This document shows positions 7,670-15,655 of a stretch of DNA of 20,146 nucleotides, piece by piece. The number at the start of each line of letters is the position of its first letter. The first letter of the stretch is position 1. Both the position numbers and the translations under genes were made by a program. The DNA is from Enterobacteriaceae bacterium UBA2655 (GTDB taxonomy: Bacteria; Pseudomonadota; Gammaproteobacteria; Enterobacterales; Enterobacteriaceae), in NCBI GenBank assembly GCA_002359495.1, contig DENB01000031.1, positions 43,849 through 63,994 of the forward strand, given 5' to 3'. Below the pieces are notes generated by a model. The model ran no database searches and was not told the origin of the DNA. It worked only from the letters and a program-made list of their open reading frames with translations.

Positions 7670-9064
7670 ATGGTTGATCAATCAAAAGATGCGCTTTTGA
7701 CGCAGGAAAATCCGGAAAAGCTGCGGCGCAGTCTGGATAATCGTCATATCCAGCTTATCGCCATCGGCGGCGCTATCGGCACCGGACTCTTTATGGGCTC
7801 GGGCAAAACCATCAGCCTGGCTGGCCCTTCGATCATTTTCGTTTATATGATCATCGGCTTTATGCTGTTCTTCGTGATGCGCGCCATGGGCGAACTGTTG
7901 CTCTCGAACCTTGAATACAAATCGTTCAGCGACTTCGCCGCCGATCTGCTGGGTCCTTGGGCGGGCTATTTTACCGGCTGGACCTACTGGTTCTGCTGGG
8001 TAGTGACCGGCATTGCCGATGTGGTCGCGATCAGTTCCTATTTCCAGCTCTGGTTCCCGGGGTTTTCCGTCGGAATGAGCGCCCTGCTCTGCGTCGCCGT
8101 ATTTCTGACGCTAAATATTCTTACGGTAAAGCTGTTTGGCGAAATGGAGTTCTGGTTCGCCATTATTAAGATCGTGGCGATTGTGGCGCTGATTGCCACA
8201 GGCATTGTGCTGGTCGCCCTGCACTATCCCTCGCCGGAAGGCGGTCAGGCCTCGCTGGGCAATATCTGGGATCACGGCGGCTTTTTTCCGAAAGGGTTAA
8301 GCGGCTTTTTCGCCGGCTTCCAGATTGCCGTTTTCGCTTTTGTCGGCATTGAGCTGGTGGGCACCGCCGCCGCGGAAACGCAAAATCCGCATAAGGTGCT
8401 GCCGCGCGCGATCAACGCGATTCCGCTGCGCATCATTATGTTCTACGTGCTGGCGCTGCTGGTGATCATGGCGGTCACGCCCTGGAGCCAGGTGATGGCC
8501 GATCGCAGCCCCTTCGTTGAGATGTTTATGCTGATCGGCCTGCCGGCCGCCGCCAGCATCGTCAACTTTGTGGTGCTCACGTCCGCCGCCTCATCGGCCA
8601 ATAGCGGCATTTTCTCTACCAGCCGCATGCTTTATGGCCTGTCGCAGCAGGGCGTCGCTCACCGCAGCTTCGGTCGTCTCTCCGCCCGGGCGGTGCCGAC
8701 GACCGGCCTTTTTTTCTCCTGCCTCTGCCTGTTGGGCGGCGTTGGGCTTATCTGTCTGATCCCAAACGTGATGACCGTGTTTACGCTGGTGACGACGGTC
8801 TCCGCCATTCTGTTTATGTTTGTCTGGACCATCATTCTTTGCAGCTATCTGGCCTACCGCAAAAAACACCCGCAGCGCCATGCGGCATCGGAATTCAAAA
8901 TGCCGCTGGGCAAGTTTATGTGTTGGGTCTGTATCGCCTTTTTTGCCTTTGTGCTGGTCCTGCTGACGCTGGAAGAGGATACCCGACAGGCGCTGATGGT
9001 GACGCCGCTCTGGTTTGTGCTGTTAACCATGGGTTGGCTGCTGCGCCGCCGCCAGCAGGCGTAA
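7670..9064 (+). CDS. cycA: D-serine/D-alanine/glycine permease CycA
   Basis: CycA is a proton-driven inner-membrane transporter for glycine, D-alanine, D-serine and the drug D-cycloserine. The 464-residue protein belongs to the APC superfamily, with about 12 membrane segments. It carries the first-helix substrate motif at about 31-45 (AIGGAIGTGLFMGSG) and long stretches that look identical to E. coli CycA, including those around ELLLSNLEYKSFSDFA and the segment from GLSGFFAGFQIAVF to FVGIELVGT. The N-terminal MVDQ start also matches. It is a single-gene unit: a strong terminator follows, and the gap upstream contains a possible GcvB site. Because members of this subfamily are close, a paralogue with altered amino-acid preference cannot be excluded. 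Confidence 0.9.
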   Translation: MVDQSKDALLTQENPEKLRRSLDNRHIQLIAIGGAIGTGLFMGSGKTISLAGPSIIFVYMIIGFMLFFVMRAMGELLLSNLEYKSFSDFAADLLGPWAGYFTGWTYWFCWVVTGIADVVAISSYFQLWFPGFSVGMSALLCVAVFLTLNILTVKLFGEMEFWFAIIKIVAIVALIATGIVLVALHYPSPEGGQASLGNIWDHGGFFPKGLSGFFAGFQIAVFAFVGIELVGTAAAETQNPHKVLPRAINAIPLRIIMFYVLALLVIMAVTPWSQVMADRSPFVEMFMLIGLPAAASIVNFVVLTSAASSANSGIFSTSRMLYGLSQQGVAHRSFGRLSARAVPTTGLFFSCLCLLGGVGLICLIPNVMTVFTLVTTVSAILFMFVWTIILCSYLAYRKKHPQRHAASEFKMPLGKFMCWVCIAFFAFVLVLLTLEEDTRQALMVTPLWFVLLTMGWLLRRRQQA

Positions 9065-9077
9065 CGTTCTGAGAAAC

Positions 9078-9106
9078 AGCCCGGCCGTCGCGCCGGGCTT
9101 TTTTTT
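9078..9106 (+). terminator. Rho-independent terminator of cycA
   Basis: AGCCCGGC (9078-9085) pairs with GCCGGGCT (9092-9099) around six bases and is followed by an unbroken run of eight T (9099-9106). It starts 14 bases after the cycA stop. The T-run overlaps the last bases of the convergent DUF457 gene. Confidence 0.93.
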
Positions 9107-10079
9107 ATAGCCGCGCGCTGAATTTGTTGAAAGCGTTCTTCAGGCTGGGACGCGGCGAAGAGAGGCGCCGGGGATGTGCGGCAGGACGTTCAGGCGAGCC
9201 GAGATCGAAGGTAAAAGTATAAGCGGGATCTTCTCCCATCCGCAGATCGGCGATATAAAGCCGCCCCTGATTCTCCCGCACGGCGTAAAAACCATGGCTA
9301 AACCAGGCGACGCGCTCCGCATACCAGTCGCCTTTCATTTCACGGAACAGGTTTTCGCCGCGCGGCTGCCACGCTACCCTCAGCTCCCGGCGCGGAGACA
9401 ATAACGACCAGTAGCTTTCGCCATAGCGGCCCGGCTCCATTACGACGATACGCCAGACCAAAGTATTGAACGCCGTGGGGGTCACCAGAATTTTGTCAGT
9501 TGAAATGCCCTGGCGCGCCAGATCGCTTTTTACCTGCCAGATGGCGACGCCCTGAATCACGACGCTCCAGATCAGATAAAGCGAACTCAGCGTCAGGCCG
9601 ATGCGATTCCAGCGCAGCCCACGCTCGCCCCGGCGCCACAAGGCGACCGCAAAGCAGATCAGCAGCGGCAAGGTGTAAAGCGGATCGATGATATAGATGC
9701 TGCCGATCGCATAAGGGTAATCCGTGAGCGGAAGTCCAAGCTGCGTGCCGTAAACCGTCATCAGATCGAGCAGCGGATGGGTAATCAACGTCAGCCAGAC
9801 CGCCAGACACCACTGCTGCCATCCCGGCTGCTGTCGAAACAGGCCGGCGATCAGCCAGCCGAGCAGCGGCGAAACCAGCGTCAGCCAGAGAAGCGCATGC
9901 GTTTCCGTACGGTGCAAGGTCATATTGCGAATGGCGTCGCCATGATCGAGAAACACATCGAGATCGGGCAAGGTGCCGCAGGCGGCCCCCACCAACGCCG
10001 ATTGCCAGAGCGGCACGCGCCGTCCCATTGCTGCCATGCTGACTGACGCGCCAAGTACAAACTGCGACACTGAATCCAT
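9105..10079 (-). CDS. DUF457 / YdjM-type membrane-bound metal-dependent hydrolase
   Basis: This 324-residue protein has four or five N-terminal membrane segments (roughly residues 1-180) and a soluble C-terminal part. It fits the DUF457 family annotated as inner-membrane metal-dependent hydrolases (YdjM, YbcI). Candidate metal ligands are D39 and D41 in GTLPDLD, H56 and H61 in the HRTETH segment, and H101 with D105 in THPLLD. The substrate is unknown; YdjM is LexA-controlled in E. coli, but I see no LexA box here. The start has AAAGG close by, with short spacing. The C-terminal 150 residues (cleavage of no known domain visible) are longer than in small DUF457 members, though I recall longer forms in many proteobacteria. 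Confidence 0.75.
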   Translation of the reverse strand: MDSVSQFVLGASVSMAAMGRRVPLWQSALVGAACGTLPDLDVFLDHGDAIRNMTLHRTETHALLWLTLVSPLLGWLIAGLFRQQPGWQQWCLAVWLTLITHPLLDLMTVYGTQLGLPLTDYPYAIGSIYIIDPLYTLPLLICFAVALWRRGERGLRWNRIGLTLSSLYLIWSVVIQGVAIWQVKSDLARQGISTDKILVTPTAFNTLVWRIVVMEPGRYGESYWSLLSPRRELRVAWQPRGENLFREMKGDWYAERVAWFSHGFYAVRENQGRLYIADLRMGEDPAYTFTFDLGSPERPAAHPRRLSSPRPSLKNAFNKFSARL

Positions 10080-10140
10080 AACCTTTCGCCCTGTTATAGC
10101 CTGTTGTGGAGGTGCGCGCCTGCAGAGCGGAACCGGCGGA

Positions 10141-10776
10141 TCAACGTACCCGTATTCCTTCGATAACCATGCGCTGCACGTTTTCTACCGTTTGTTCAAA
10201 GAATTGCGCATCGCTCAGCGTTTGGCCAGTCACTGCTTCAACCTGCGTGGCGAAATCCGCGTAATGCTGGGTCGTGGCCCACAGCATAAAGATCAGATGT
10301 TGCGGCTGTACGTTTGCCAGCCGCTCTTCCGCGATCCAGCGTTCAATGATGGCCGCTTTCTCCTCGACCAGCTTTTTCAGATCGCCGGCCAGTTCATCCC
10401 GCAGCAGCGGCGCGCCCTGTAACATTTCCAGACAGAACAGGCGGGAGGCCTGAGGATGATCGCGTGACACTTCCAGCTTCAGACGAATATAGCGACGAAT
10501 CGCCGACAGCGGCTCCTGATCGTGGCGCAGGGCGCGCAGCGGCGCCAGCCAGACGTCGAGGATCTCTTTCAGCACCGCCACGTAAAGCACCTCTTTCGAG
10601 GGAAAGTAGTAAAGCAGATTGGTCTTTGAGACATCGGCCAACTCCGCCACTTTATCCAGGCTGGCGCCATGAAGGCCAAACTGGGAAAAGAGCGTCAGCG
10701 CCGCCTCCAGAATCGCCGCGCGCTTGGCAGCGACCGCGCGCGATCGCCGCCCGGGCTTTTTTTCATCGGTTTTCAC
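10141..10776 (-). CDS. rutR: Pyrimidine-responsive repressor RutR (TetR family)
   Basis: RutR binds uracil or thymine and, in E. coli, controls the rut operon and several pyrimidine and purine genes. The 211-residue protein has a TetR-type helix-turn-helix at about 38-60 (GASLDKVAELADVSKTNLLYYF) and a ligand domain close to E. coli RutR throughout, including LKLEVSRDHPQASRLF and the QHYADFATQVEAVTGQTL segment. The start is GTG with GAGGT about seven bases upstream; E. coli RutR is 212 residues. It is transcribed away from rutA, as in E. coli, and a match to its own operator lies in the shared gap. Confidence 0.96.
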   Translation of the reverse strand: MKTDEKKPGRRSRAVAAKRAAILEAALTLFSQFGLHGASLDKVAELADVSKTNLLYYFPSKEVLYVAVLKEILDVWLAPLRALRHDQEPLSAIRRYIRLKLEVSRDHPQASRLFCLEMLQGAPLLRDELAGDLKKLVEEKAAIIERWIAEERLANVQPQHLIFMLWATTQHYADFATQVEAVTGQTLSDAQFFEQTVENVQRMVIEGIRVR

Positions 10777-10890
10777 AGAGTTACCTCATTATTCTGCCTG
10801 GAGGCATGATAACAAAGGCGCCTGAACATGCCTAATCTCCCGGCCGCACCCTTTTCGCCCACCGGCTGCCTGAAAAACGTGCAAATTGTT

Positions 10891-10906
10891 TTTACCAGAT
10901 GGTCCA
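10891..10906. promoter_or_regulatory. RutR operator upstream of rutA
   Basis: TTTACCAGATGGTCCA agrees at all but two positions with the RutR palindrome TTGACCA-NN-TGGTCAA as I recall it, keeping the central ACCA-NN-TGGT intact. It lies about 63 bp upstream of the -24 element of the sigma-54 promoter, within the rutR-rutA gap, so it could affect either gene. Confidence 0.7.
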
Positions 10907-10968
10907 TTTTGCGCTGCTCGCTCTGCCTGCTTATCTATCTATTTGTAATAAAAAGGAAAAAAATGAGA

Positions 10969-10984
10969 TGGCACGCCCCTTGCA
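10969..10984 (+). promoter_or_regulatory. Sigma-54 promoter of the rut operon
   Basis: TGGCACGCCCCTTGCA is a perfect match to the sigma-54 consensus TGGCACG-N4-TTGCA, with the invariant GG and GC 12 bp apart. Transcription would begin near 10995, leaving a leader of about 75 bases before rutA. In E. coli the rut operon is switched on by NtrC under nitrogen limitation. I did not find a convincing NtrC site (GCACC-N5-GGTGC) upstream. Confidence 0.88.
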
Positions 10985-11070
10985 ATTTGTTTTATGAGCG
11001 CTGCATCAGGAAGATTGCAGGACGCAACGCAGCGCGTGGAACACTATCAACCGCAGAACGGGGGTTTCAC

Positions 11071-12162
11071 ATGAAAATCGGCGTATTTATTCCTATCGGC
11101 AACAACGGCTGGCTTATTTCAACCCATGCACCGCAGTACAAGCCCAGCTTCGCCCTGAATAAAGCGATTGTGCAGAAAGCGGAGCATTACCATTTCGATT
11201 TTGCACTGTCGACGATCAAGCTGCGCGGGTTCGGCGGCAAAACCGAATTCTGGGATCATAATCTGGAATCTTTTACCCTGATGGCCGGACTGGCCGCCGT
11301 GACCTCGCGTATCGAAATTTACGCTACCGCCGCCACCCTGACGCTGCCGCCCGCCATCGTGGCGCGTATGGCTGCCACTATCGATTCCATCTCAGACGGC
11401 CGTTTCGGCATGAACCTGGTGACCGGCTGGCAGAAGCCGGAATATGAACAGATGGGTCTCTGGCCCGGCGACGACTATTTCGCCAGCCGCTACCGCTACC
11501 TGACGGAATACATCAGGGTGTTGCGAGACCTGTGGGGCAGCGGCAAATCCGATTTCAAAGGTGAATTTTTCACCATGAACGATTGCCGGGTAAGCCCTCA
11601 GCCGAAAAAACCCATGAAGGTAATTTGCGCCGGCCAAAGCGATGCCGGTATGGCTTTCTCTGCCGCCTATGCCGATTACAATTTCTGCTTCGGCAAAGGC
11701 GTCAACACGCCTGCCGCCTTCGCTCCTACCGCTGCGCGCATGAAGCAGGCGGCGGACAAAACGGGGCGCGATGTAGGTTCCTATGTGCTCTTTATGATTA
11801 TCGCCGATGAAACGGACGAGGCGGCGCGCATTAAATGGGAGCATTACAAGGCGGGCGCCGATGAAGAGGCGCTGGCCTGGCTGACGACCCAGAGCCAGCA
11901 GGATAAAAAATCGGGCAGCGATACCAATGTGCGGCAGATGGCGGATCCCACCTCAGCGGTGAATATCAATATGGGCACGCTGGTCGGCTCATACGCCAAC
12001 GTGGCGCGCATGCTGGACGAAGTCGCGCAGGTGGAAGGAACGCAGGGCGTGTTGCTGACCTTCGATGATTTTTTGCAGGGCATCGAAGCCTTCGGCGAGC
12101 GCATTCAGCCGCTGATGCAGTGCCGTCGCGATGTCATTGATGCGGCAAAGGAGGTGGCGTAA
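11071..12162 (+). CDS. rutA: Pyrimidine monooxygenase RutA
   Basis: RutA opens the uracil or thymine ring with reduced FMN and oxygen, the first step of the Rut pathway, giving a peroxyureidoacrylate product. The 363-residue protein is a luciferase-like flavin monooxygenase nearly identical in long stretches to E. coli RutA, such as [15 protein letters not shown] at the start and the [11 protein letters not shown] and [15 protein letters not shown] segments. I chose the ATG at 11071 (MKIGVF) because GGGGG lies six bases upstream and the sigma-54 promoter falls inside any longer frame. Its stop overlaps the rutB start by one base. RutA needs a flavin reductase, RutF in E. coli, which is not encoded next to it here. 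Confidence 0.96.
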   Translation: MKIGVFIPIGNNGWLISTHAPQYKPSFALNKAIVQKAEHYHFDFALSTIKLRGFGGKTEFWDHNLESFTLMAGLAAVTSRIEIYATAATLTLPPAIVARMAATIDSISDGRFGMNLVTGWQKPEYEQMGLWPGDDYFASRYRYLTEYIRVLRDLWGSGKSDFKGEFFTMNDCRVSPQPKKPMKVICAGQSDAGMAFSAAYADYNFCFGKGVNTPAAFAPTAARMKQAADKTGRDVGSYVLFMIIADETDEAARIKWEHYKAGADEEALAWLTTQSQQDKKSGSDTNVRQMADPTSAVNINMGTLVGSYANVARMLDEVAQVEGTQGVLLTFDDFLQGIEAFGERIQPLMQCRRDVIDAAKEVA

Positions 12163-12905
12163 TGAATACGGTTATTTGCGCCCATACCGCCGATCTGCCG
12201 CAGGTCGCCCTGCCGGCGCGCCCGGAACCCATCGCTTTTCCGCCGCAGCAAAGCGCGCTGATTGTGGTGGATATGCAAAACGCCTACGCCACAAGCGGCG
12301 GCTATCTGGATCTGGCCGGTTTTGACGTCTCAAAGACCAAACCGGTTATAGAAAAGATTCAGCAGGCGGTTAGCGCAGCGCGCGCGGCAGGCATGCAGAT
12401 CGTCTGGTTCCAGAATGGCTGGGACGACCGCTACGTAGAAGCGGGAGATGGCGGATCGCCGAATTATTACAAATCGAATGCGCTGAAAACGATGCGCAAA
12501 CAGCCGGAACTTCAGGGCAAGCTGCTGGCGAAAGGCGGCTGGGACTATGCGCTGGTGGACGAACTGACGCCGCAACCCGGTGATATTCTGTTGCCGAAAC
12601 CGCGCTACAGCGGCTTTTTCAATACGTCGCTGGACAGCATGCTGCGCAGCCGCGGCATTCGCCATCTGATTTTCACCGGCATCGCGACTAACGTTTGCGT
12701 CGAATCAACGCTGCGCGACGGCTTCTTTCTCGAATATTTCGGCGTGGTGCTGGAAGATGCGACCTATCAGGCCGGCCCGGCTTTCGCTCAGCAGGCCGCG
12801 ATTTTCAACATCGAAACCTTCTTCGGCTGGGTCTCCGATGTCGACACCTTCTGCGAAACGCTGAAGCAGCCGGCATTTTCTTATGACCACCGGGAACAAT
12901 CCTGA
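12162..12905 (+). CDS. rutB: Ureidoacrylate amidohydrolase RutB
   Basis: RutB is a cysteine hydrolase that splits the RutA product to 3-aminoacrylate and carbamate; carbamate then yields CO2 and ammonia. The isochorismatase-like fold shows its triad: D37 in VVDMQN, K146 in LLPKPRYSG and C179 in [11 protein letters not shown], each 13 residues later than in E. coli because the N-terminus is longer (247 against about 230 residues). The ATG overlaps the rutA stop (TAATG), so the genes are probably translationally coupled. An internal start is possible but none has better support. Confidence 0.95.
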   Translation: MNTVICAHTADLPQVALPARPEPIAFPPQQSALIVVDMQNAYATSGGYLDLAGFDVSKTKPVIEKIQQAVSAARAAGMQIVWFQNGWDDRYVEAGDGGSPNYYKSNALKTMRKQPELQGKLLAKGGWDYALVDELTPQPGDILLPKPRYSGFFNTSLDSMLRSRGIRHLIFTGIATNVCVESTLRDGFFLEYFGVVLEDATYQAGPAFAQQAAIFNIETFFGWVSDVDTFCETLKQPAFSYDHREQS

Positions 12906-12919
12906 CAGGAGAACATCTG

Positions 12920-13314
12920 ATGCCTAAATCTGTGGTTATTCCCCCTGGCAGCGGTGTTCCCATCGCCCCCTTTGTTCCCGGAACCCTGGCGGACGGCGTG
13001 GTCTATGTTTCCGGCACCCTGCCGTTCGATACGCAAAATAATGTGGTGCATGTCGGCGACGCCGCCGCCCAGACCCGTCACGTACTGGAGACCATCAAGC
13101 GCGTGATTGAAACTGCCGGCGGAACGATGGAAGACGTGACCTTAACTCGATTTTTCTGACGGACTGGAACCACTATGCCGCCATTAATCAGGTGTACGCC
13201 GATTACTTTCCTGGCGATAAGCCCGCCCGCTTCTGTATTCAGTGTGGGCTGGTCAAACCGCAGGCGCTGGTAGAGATTGCCAGCGTGGCCCATATCGGCA
13301 GACGGGGGGCGTGA
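12920..13314 (+). pseudogene. rutC: rutC, 3-aminoacrylate deaminase, frameshifted
   Basis: RutC belongs to the YjgF/RidA family and deaminates 3-aminoacrylate to malonic semialdehyde. The first 75 codons read [12 protein letters not shown] through to EDVTL as in E. coli, then the frame hits TGA at 13157-13159 after 79 codons. Moving one frame from about 13144 restores the family sequence: [16 protein letters not shown], then [16 protein letters not shown] and IASVAHIG, ending at TGA 13312-13314. The E. coli protein has Asn-Ser where this reads Thr-Arg, so one A appears to be missing from an AAA at 13144-13145. Intact it would be 131 residues. The lost half contains the conserved Arg/Cys region of the active site. 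A sequencing or assembly error is a real alternative. AGGAG sits eight bases before the ATG. Confidence 0.92.
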
Positions 13315-14123
13315 TGCATCTTGAAATCCTGGGTCAACAGGCCGCAGACGCGCTCACGCTGGTACTTTCCGCCGGGCTTGGCGGTTCCGCCAGCTTCTGG
13401 CAGCCGCAGCTGGACGCCTTAGGCGAGCATTATCGCGTGGTCGTTTACGATCAGCGCGGCACCGGACGCAGCCCGGACGCGCTGCCTGACGGCTATTCGA
13501 TGGCGATGATGGCGGCCGAACTGGCTGCTGCGCTGGCGCGCTGCGACATCCTGCGTTTCACCTTGATCGGGCATGCGCTGGGCGGCTTGATCGGCCTGCA
13601 AATGGCGCTGGATTATCCGCAGCAGGTCGAGCGCGTGGCGGTGATCAACGGCTGGCTCAGCCTCGATCCCCATACCCGACGCTGTTTCCGCGTTCGCCAG
13701 GATTTACTGCTCAACGCAGGCGTCGAAGCCTTCGTACGCGCCCAGCCGTTATTCCTCTATCCCGCCGATTGGCTGTCGCAGCATCAGGCGCGCATTGAGG
13801 CGGAAGAGGCGCAGCAGGTTGCGCATTTTCAGGGCAGCGAAAACCTTTTACGACGTCTCGATGTGTTGATGAGCGCTGATTTTACCCGCAGCGCGGCGCG
13901 CATCAGCCAGCCGGTATTGGCGATCTACAGCCGGGACGATCTGCTGGTTCCCTGGCCCTGTTCGACCCGTTTGGCGGCGGCGCTGCCCAACGCCAGGCTG
14001 GTGGAGATGAGCTGGGGCGGACATGCCATGAGCGTGACGGATCCTGACGCCTTTAACCTGAAGCTGCTGGAGTGGCTCGACGCGACTGCGCCTGCCGCCC
14101 TGCCGCAGCGGGCGACGGGCTAG
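13314..14123 (+). CDS. rutD: RutD, alpha/beta-hydrolase-fold aminoacrylate hydrolase
   Basis: RutD is thought to speed conversion of 3-aminoacrylate to malonic semialdehyde, a step that also proceeds spontaneously. The 269-residue protein matches E. coli RutD: the oxyanion-side GLGG, YDQRGTG, the nucleophile-elbow position GHALGGLIG, then NGWL, THRRCF-like and the AQPLFLYPADW segment. As in E. coli the elbow carries Ala instead of Ser, so classical serine hydrolysis is unlikely. The ATG overlaps the restored rutC stop (TGATG), consistent with coupling, which the rutC frameshift would weaken because ribosomes would stop 155 bp earlier. It is the last rut gene here; rutE, rutF and rutG are missing. 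Confidence 0.93.
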   Translation: MHLEILGQQAADALTLVLSAGLGGSASFWQPQLDALGEHYRVVVYDQRGTGRSPDALPDGYSMAMMAAELAAALARCDILRFTLIGHALGGLIGLQMALDYPQQVERVAVINGWLSLDPHTRRCFRVRQDLLLNAGVEAFVRAQPLFLYPADWLSQHQARIEAEEAQQVAHFQGSENLLRRLDVLMSADFTRSAARISQPVLAIYSRDDLLVPWPCSTRLAAALPNARLVEMSWGGHAMSVTDPDAFNLKLLEWLDATAPAALPQRATG

Positions 14124-14207
14124 CGGGTTCGCGCTCTCTGAGAAAAGGAAAACGGTGACGATCTCCGCAGAGGCAGAAAACCGGCAGTTTTTAAAAGGGA
14201 CTAACGT

Positions 14208-14233
14208 CAACCGCCGGGAAACCCCGGCGGTTG
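14208..14233. terminator. GC-rich hairpin between convergent rutD and ymdF
   Basis: CAACCGCCGGG (14208-14218) and CCCGGCGGTTG (14223-14233) form a perfect 11-bp stem with loop AAAC. The plus strand has no T-run after it; on the minus strand CCCTTTT follows about seven bases later. It probably ends ymdF, rutD or both, but it is not a textbook terminator. Confidence 0.5.
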
Positions 14234-14269
14234 GAGAAGGCCATTGCTGGGTGAACCGGCTGTCGCCCG

Positions 14270-14434
14270 TCACGATTTATTGCTGCTCCTTCCCCCTTTT
14301 TCGCCCGCCTTAGAGGCGCGTTGCGGATCGTTTTTGAAATTACCGCCGCTGTTTTTGCCGCCTTTACGGCCGGCTTCGGCAGCCCTTTCCCGATCTTCTG
14401 CGAAATTACCGGATCCTCCACGATGTTGTGCCAT
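14270..14434 (-). CDS. ymdF: KGG-repeat stress-induced small protein YmdF
   Basis: This 54-residue, very hydrophilic, glycine- and lysine-rich protein begins MAQHRGGSGNFAEDRE and has KGG motifs after GR and GE, matching E. coli YmdF and its relatives YciG and the plant LEA-like KGG proteins. These are linked to stress or desiccation responses, but the molecular role is unknown. Two ATGs are adjacent; the second (14434) is preferred because GGAGG lies five bases away and gives the YmdF start. In E. coli ymdF sits between rutG and wrbA, so its place here next to rutD shows that rutE, rutF and rutG are missing between them. Confidence 0.92.
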   Translation of the reverse strand: MAQHRGGSGNFAEDRERAAEAGRKGGKNSGGNFKNDPQRASKAGEKGGRSSNKS

Positions 14435-14472
14435 CATTTCCTCCCGTAGAGTTTTAGCGTCATGCGTTGAGA

Positions 14473-14499
14473 CTTTTCACGTTGCCGTTTGGTGAAAAG
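14473..14499. promoter_or_regulatory. Inverted repeat upstream of ymdF
   Basis: CTTTTCAC (14473-14480) and GTGAAAAG (14492-14499) are perfect 8-bp arms 11 bp apart, 39 bp before the ymdF start. This could be an operator or a leader hairpin. No regulator is assigned. The rest of the 317-bp ymdF-wrbA gap shows no gene. Confidence 0.35.
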
Positions 14500-14708
14500 C
14501 AGTGACCGGGCAGGCATGAGAACTACCGCAGCCATGTTTAAAGATTAGCCAATTTCTTCCGCAACGGCGCTTTCGTTACCTGCTGAAACAAAGAAAACGC
14601 TATAAATCGCTATCAAATCCAGATTATCTGTCGACCGTCTGCGGCTTAACGCGTTCAGTGCGAAGCTCGCTTGTTCATTCTCTCGCCAGCCACACCGGCA
14701 AAGCTCTT

Positions 14709-14715
14709 CTATACT
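14709..14715 (+). promoter_or_regulatory. Sigma-S-like -10 element of wrbA
   Basis: CTATACT matches the favoured -10 sequence of stationary-phase promoters and lies 37 bp before the wrbA ATG. No good -35 box is present, which RpoS tolerates. E. coli wrbA is RpoS-dependent, so the match fits. Confidence 0.5.
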
Positions 14716-14751
14716 TCCTTTTATCTGTTTTCACTGGCGAAGGAGTTCTGC

Positions 14752-15351
14752 ATGGCAAAAATTCTGGTGCTTTACTATTCAATGTATGGACATATTGAAA
14801 CCATGGCGCAGGCGGTAGCGGAAGGCGCCCAAAAAGTCAGCGGCGCGGAAGTCACGATTATGCGCGTGCCGGAAACCATGGATCCGGAGCGATTCGCTCA
14901 GGTTGGCGGCAAAACCAATCAGCCTGCCCCGGAAGCAAAACCGGAAGATTTGCCGAACTATGACGCCATTATCGTCGGCACCCCTACGCGCTTCGGCAAT
15001 ATGTCAAGCCAAATGCGTACCTTCTTTGACCGCACCGGCGGGCTTTGGGCCTCAGGCGCGCTGCACGGCAAAATTTCCAGCGTTTTCTCCTCGACCGGCA
15101 CCGGCGGCGGCCAGGAGCAGACCATTACCTCCGTCTGGACCACGCTGGCGCATCACGGCATGGTGATTGTGCCTATCGGCTACGGAACGAAAGAGCTTTT
15201 CGATATTTCACAGGTACGCGGCGGCACTCCCTACGGCGCCACCACGCTGGCAGGCGGCGACGGCTCGCGCCAGCCTACGCAGAAAGAATTAAACATTGCC
15301 CGCTATCAGGGCGAATATGTCGCCGGACTGGCGGTTAAACTCGCAGGATAA
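14752..15351 (+). CDS. wrbA: NAD(P)H:quinone oxidoreductase WrbA
   Basis: WrbA is a tetrameric FMN enzyme of the flavodoxin-like fold that reduces quinones by two electrons, limiting redox cycling under stress. The 199-residue product begins [16 protein letters not shown], containing the phosphate-binding loop of the FMN site. It also has [18 protein letters not shown], the [11 protein letters not shown] segment and GYGTKELFD, all as in E. coli (198 residues). AAGGAG lies six bases before the ATG, and a sigma-S-like -10 element lies upstream. yccJ follows by 19 bp in the same direction, so the two are almost certainly one transcript. Confidence 0.96.
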   Translation: MAKILVLYYSMYGHIETMAQAVAEGAQKVSGAEVTIMRVPETMDPERFAQVGGKTNQPAPEAKPEDLPNYDAIIVGTPTRFGNMSSQMRTFFDRTGGLWASGALHGKISSVFSSTGTGGGQEQTITSVWTTLAHHGMVIVPIGYGTKELFDISQVRGGTPYGATTLAGGDGSRQPTQKELNIARYQGEYVAGLAVKLAG

Positions 15352-15370
15352 ACCCCAACAGGAGAAGATT

Positions 15371-15601
15371 ATGGCTACAGATCAATTGAAAGCGCACCAC
15401 GTCGGCGAATGGGCCACCTTACGCCACACCTCGCCGGAAATTGCAGAAGCCATTTTTGAAGTGGCGAATTTCGATGAAGCGCTTGCCGAACAAATATGGG
15501 AACAGCAGGGAAATGATGAGGTGCTGTTTCGCGCTTTCGACAAAACCGACGCAGACGTCCTCACCTGGGACGATAAGCCGGTAGAACGTAAAAATATCTA
15601 A
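15371..15601 (+). CDS. yccJ: YccJ small conserved protein
   Basis: This 76-residue soluble protein is close to E. coli YccJ (75 residues): [26 protein letters not shown] in the first half, then an acidic stretch with DEVL and a PVERKNI end. No function is established; its constant place behind wrbA suggests a stress-linked role. AGGAGA precedes the ATG by about six bases. A terminator follows, closing the wrbA-yccJ unit. Confidence 0.93.
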   Translation: MATDQLKAHHVGEWATLRHTSPEIAEAIFEVANFDEALAEQIWEQQGNDEVLFRAFDKTDADVLTWDDKPVERKNI

Positions 15602-15605
15602 GCAC

Positions 15606-15633
15606 AAGGCGGGTTTTTACCCGCCTTAGTTTT
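15606..15633 (+). terminator. Terminator of wrbA-yccJ
   Basis: AAGGCGGG (15606-15613) pairs with CCCGCCTT (15620-15627) around a loop TTTTTA, followed by AGTTTT. The T-run is interrupted, so some read-through into the aldehyde dehydrogenase gene 23 bp downstream is plausible. Confidence 0.8.
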
Positions 15634-15655
15634 ATCTTTCATCGGGGAGTCTTCT

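Noticed and set aside
10828..11070. 81-codon N-terminal extension of rutA
   Set aside because: The extension covers the RutR operator and the sigma-54 promoter and resembles no family member. The ATG at 11071 has its own ribosome site.
13557..13600. RutD nucleophile elbow reads GHALG instead of G-x-S-x-G, which looks like loss of the catalytic serine
   Set aside because: E. coli RutD has the same Ala at this place, so it is a family trait and not damage in this strain.
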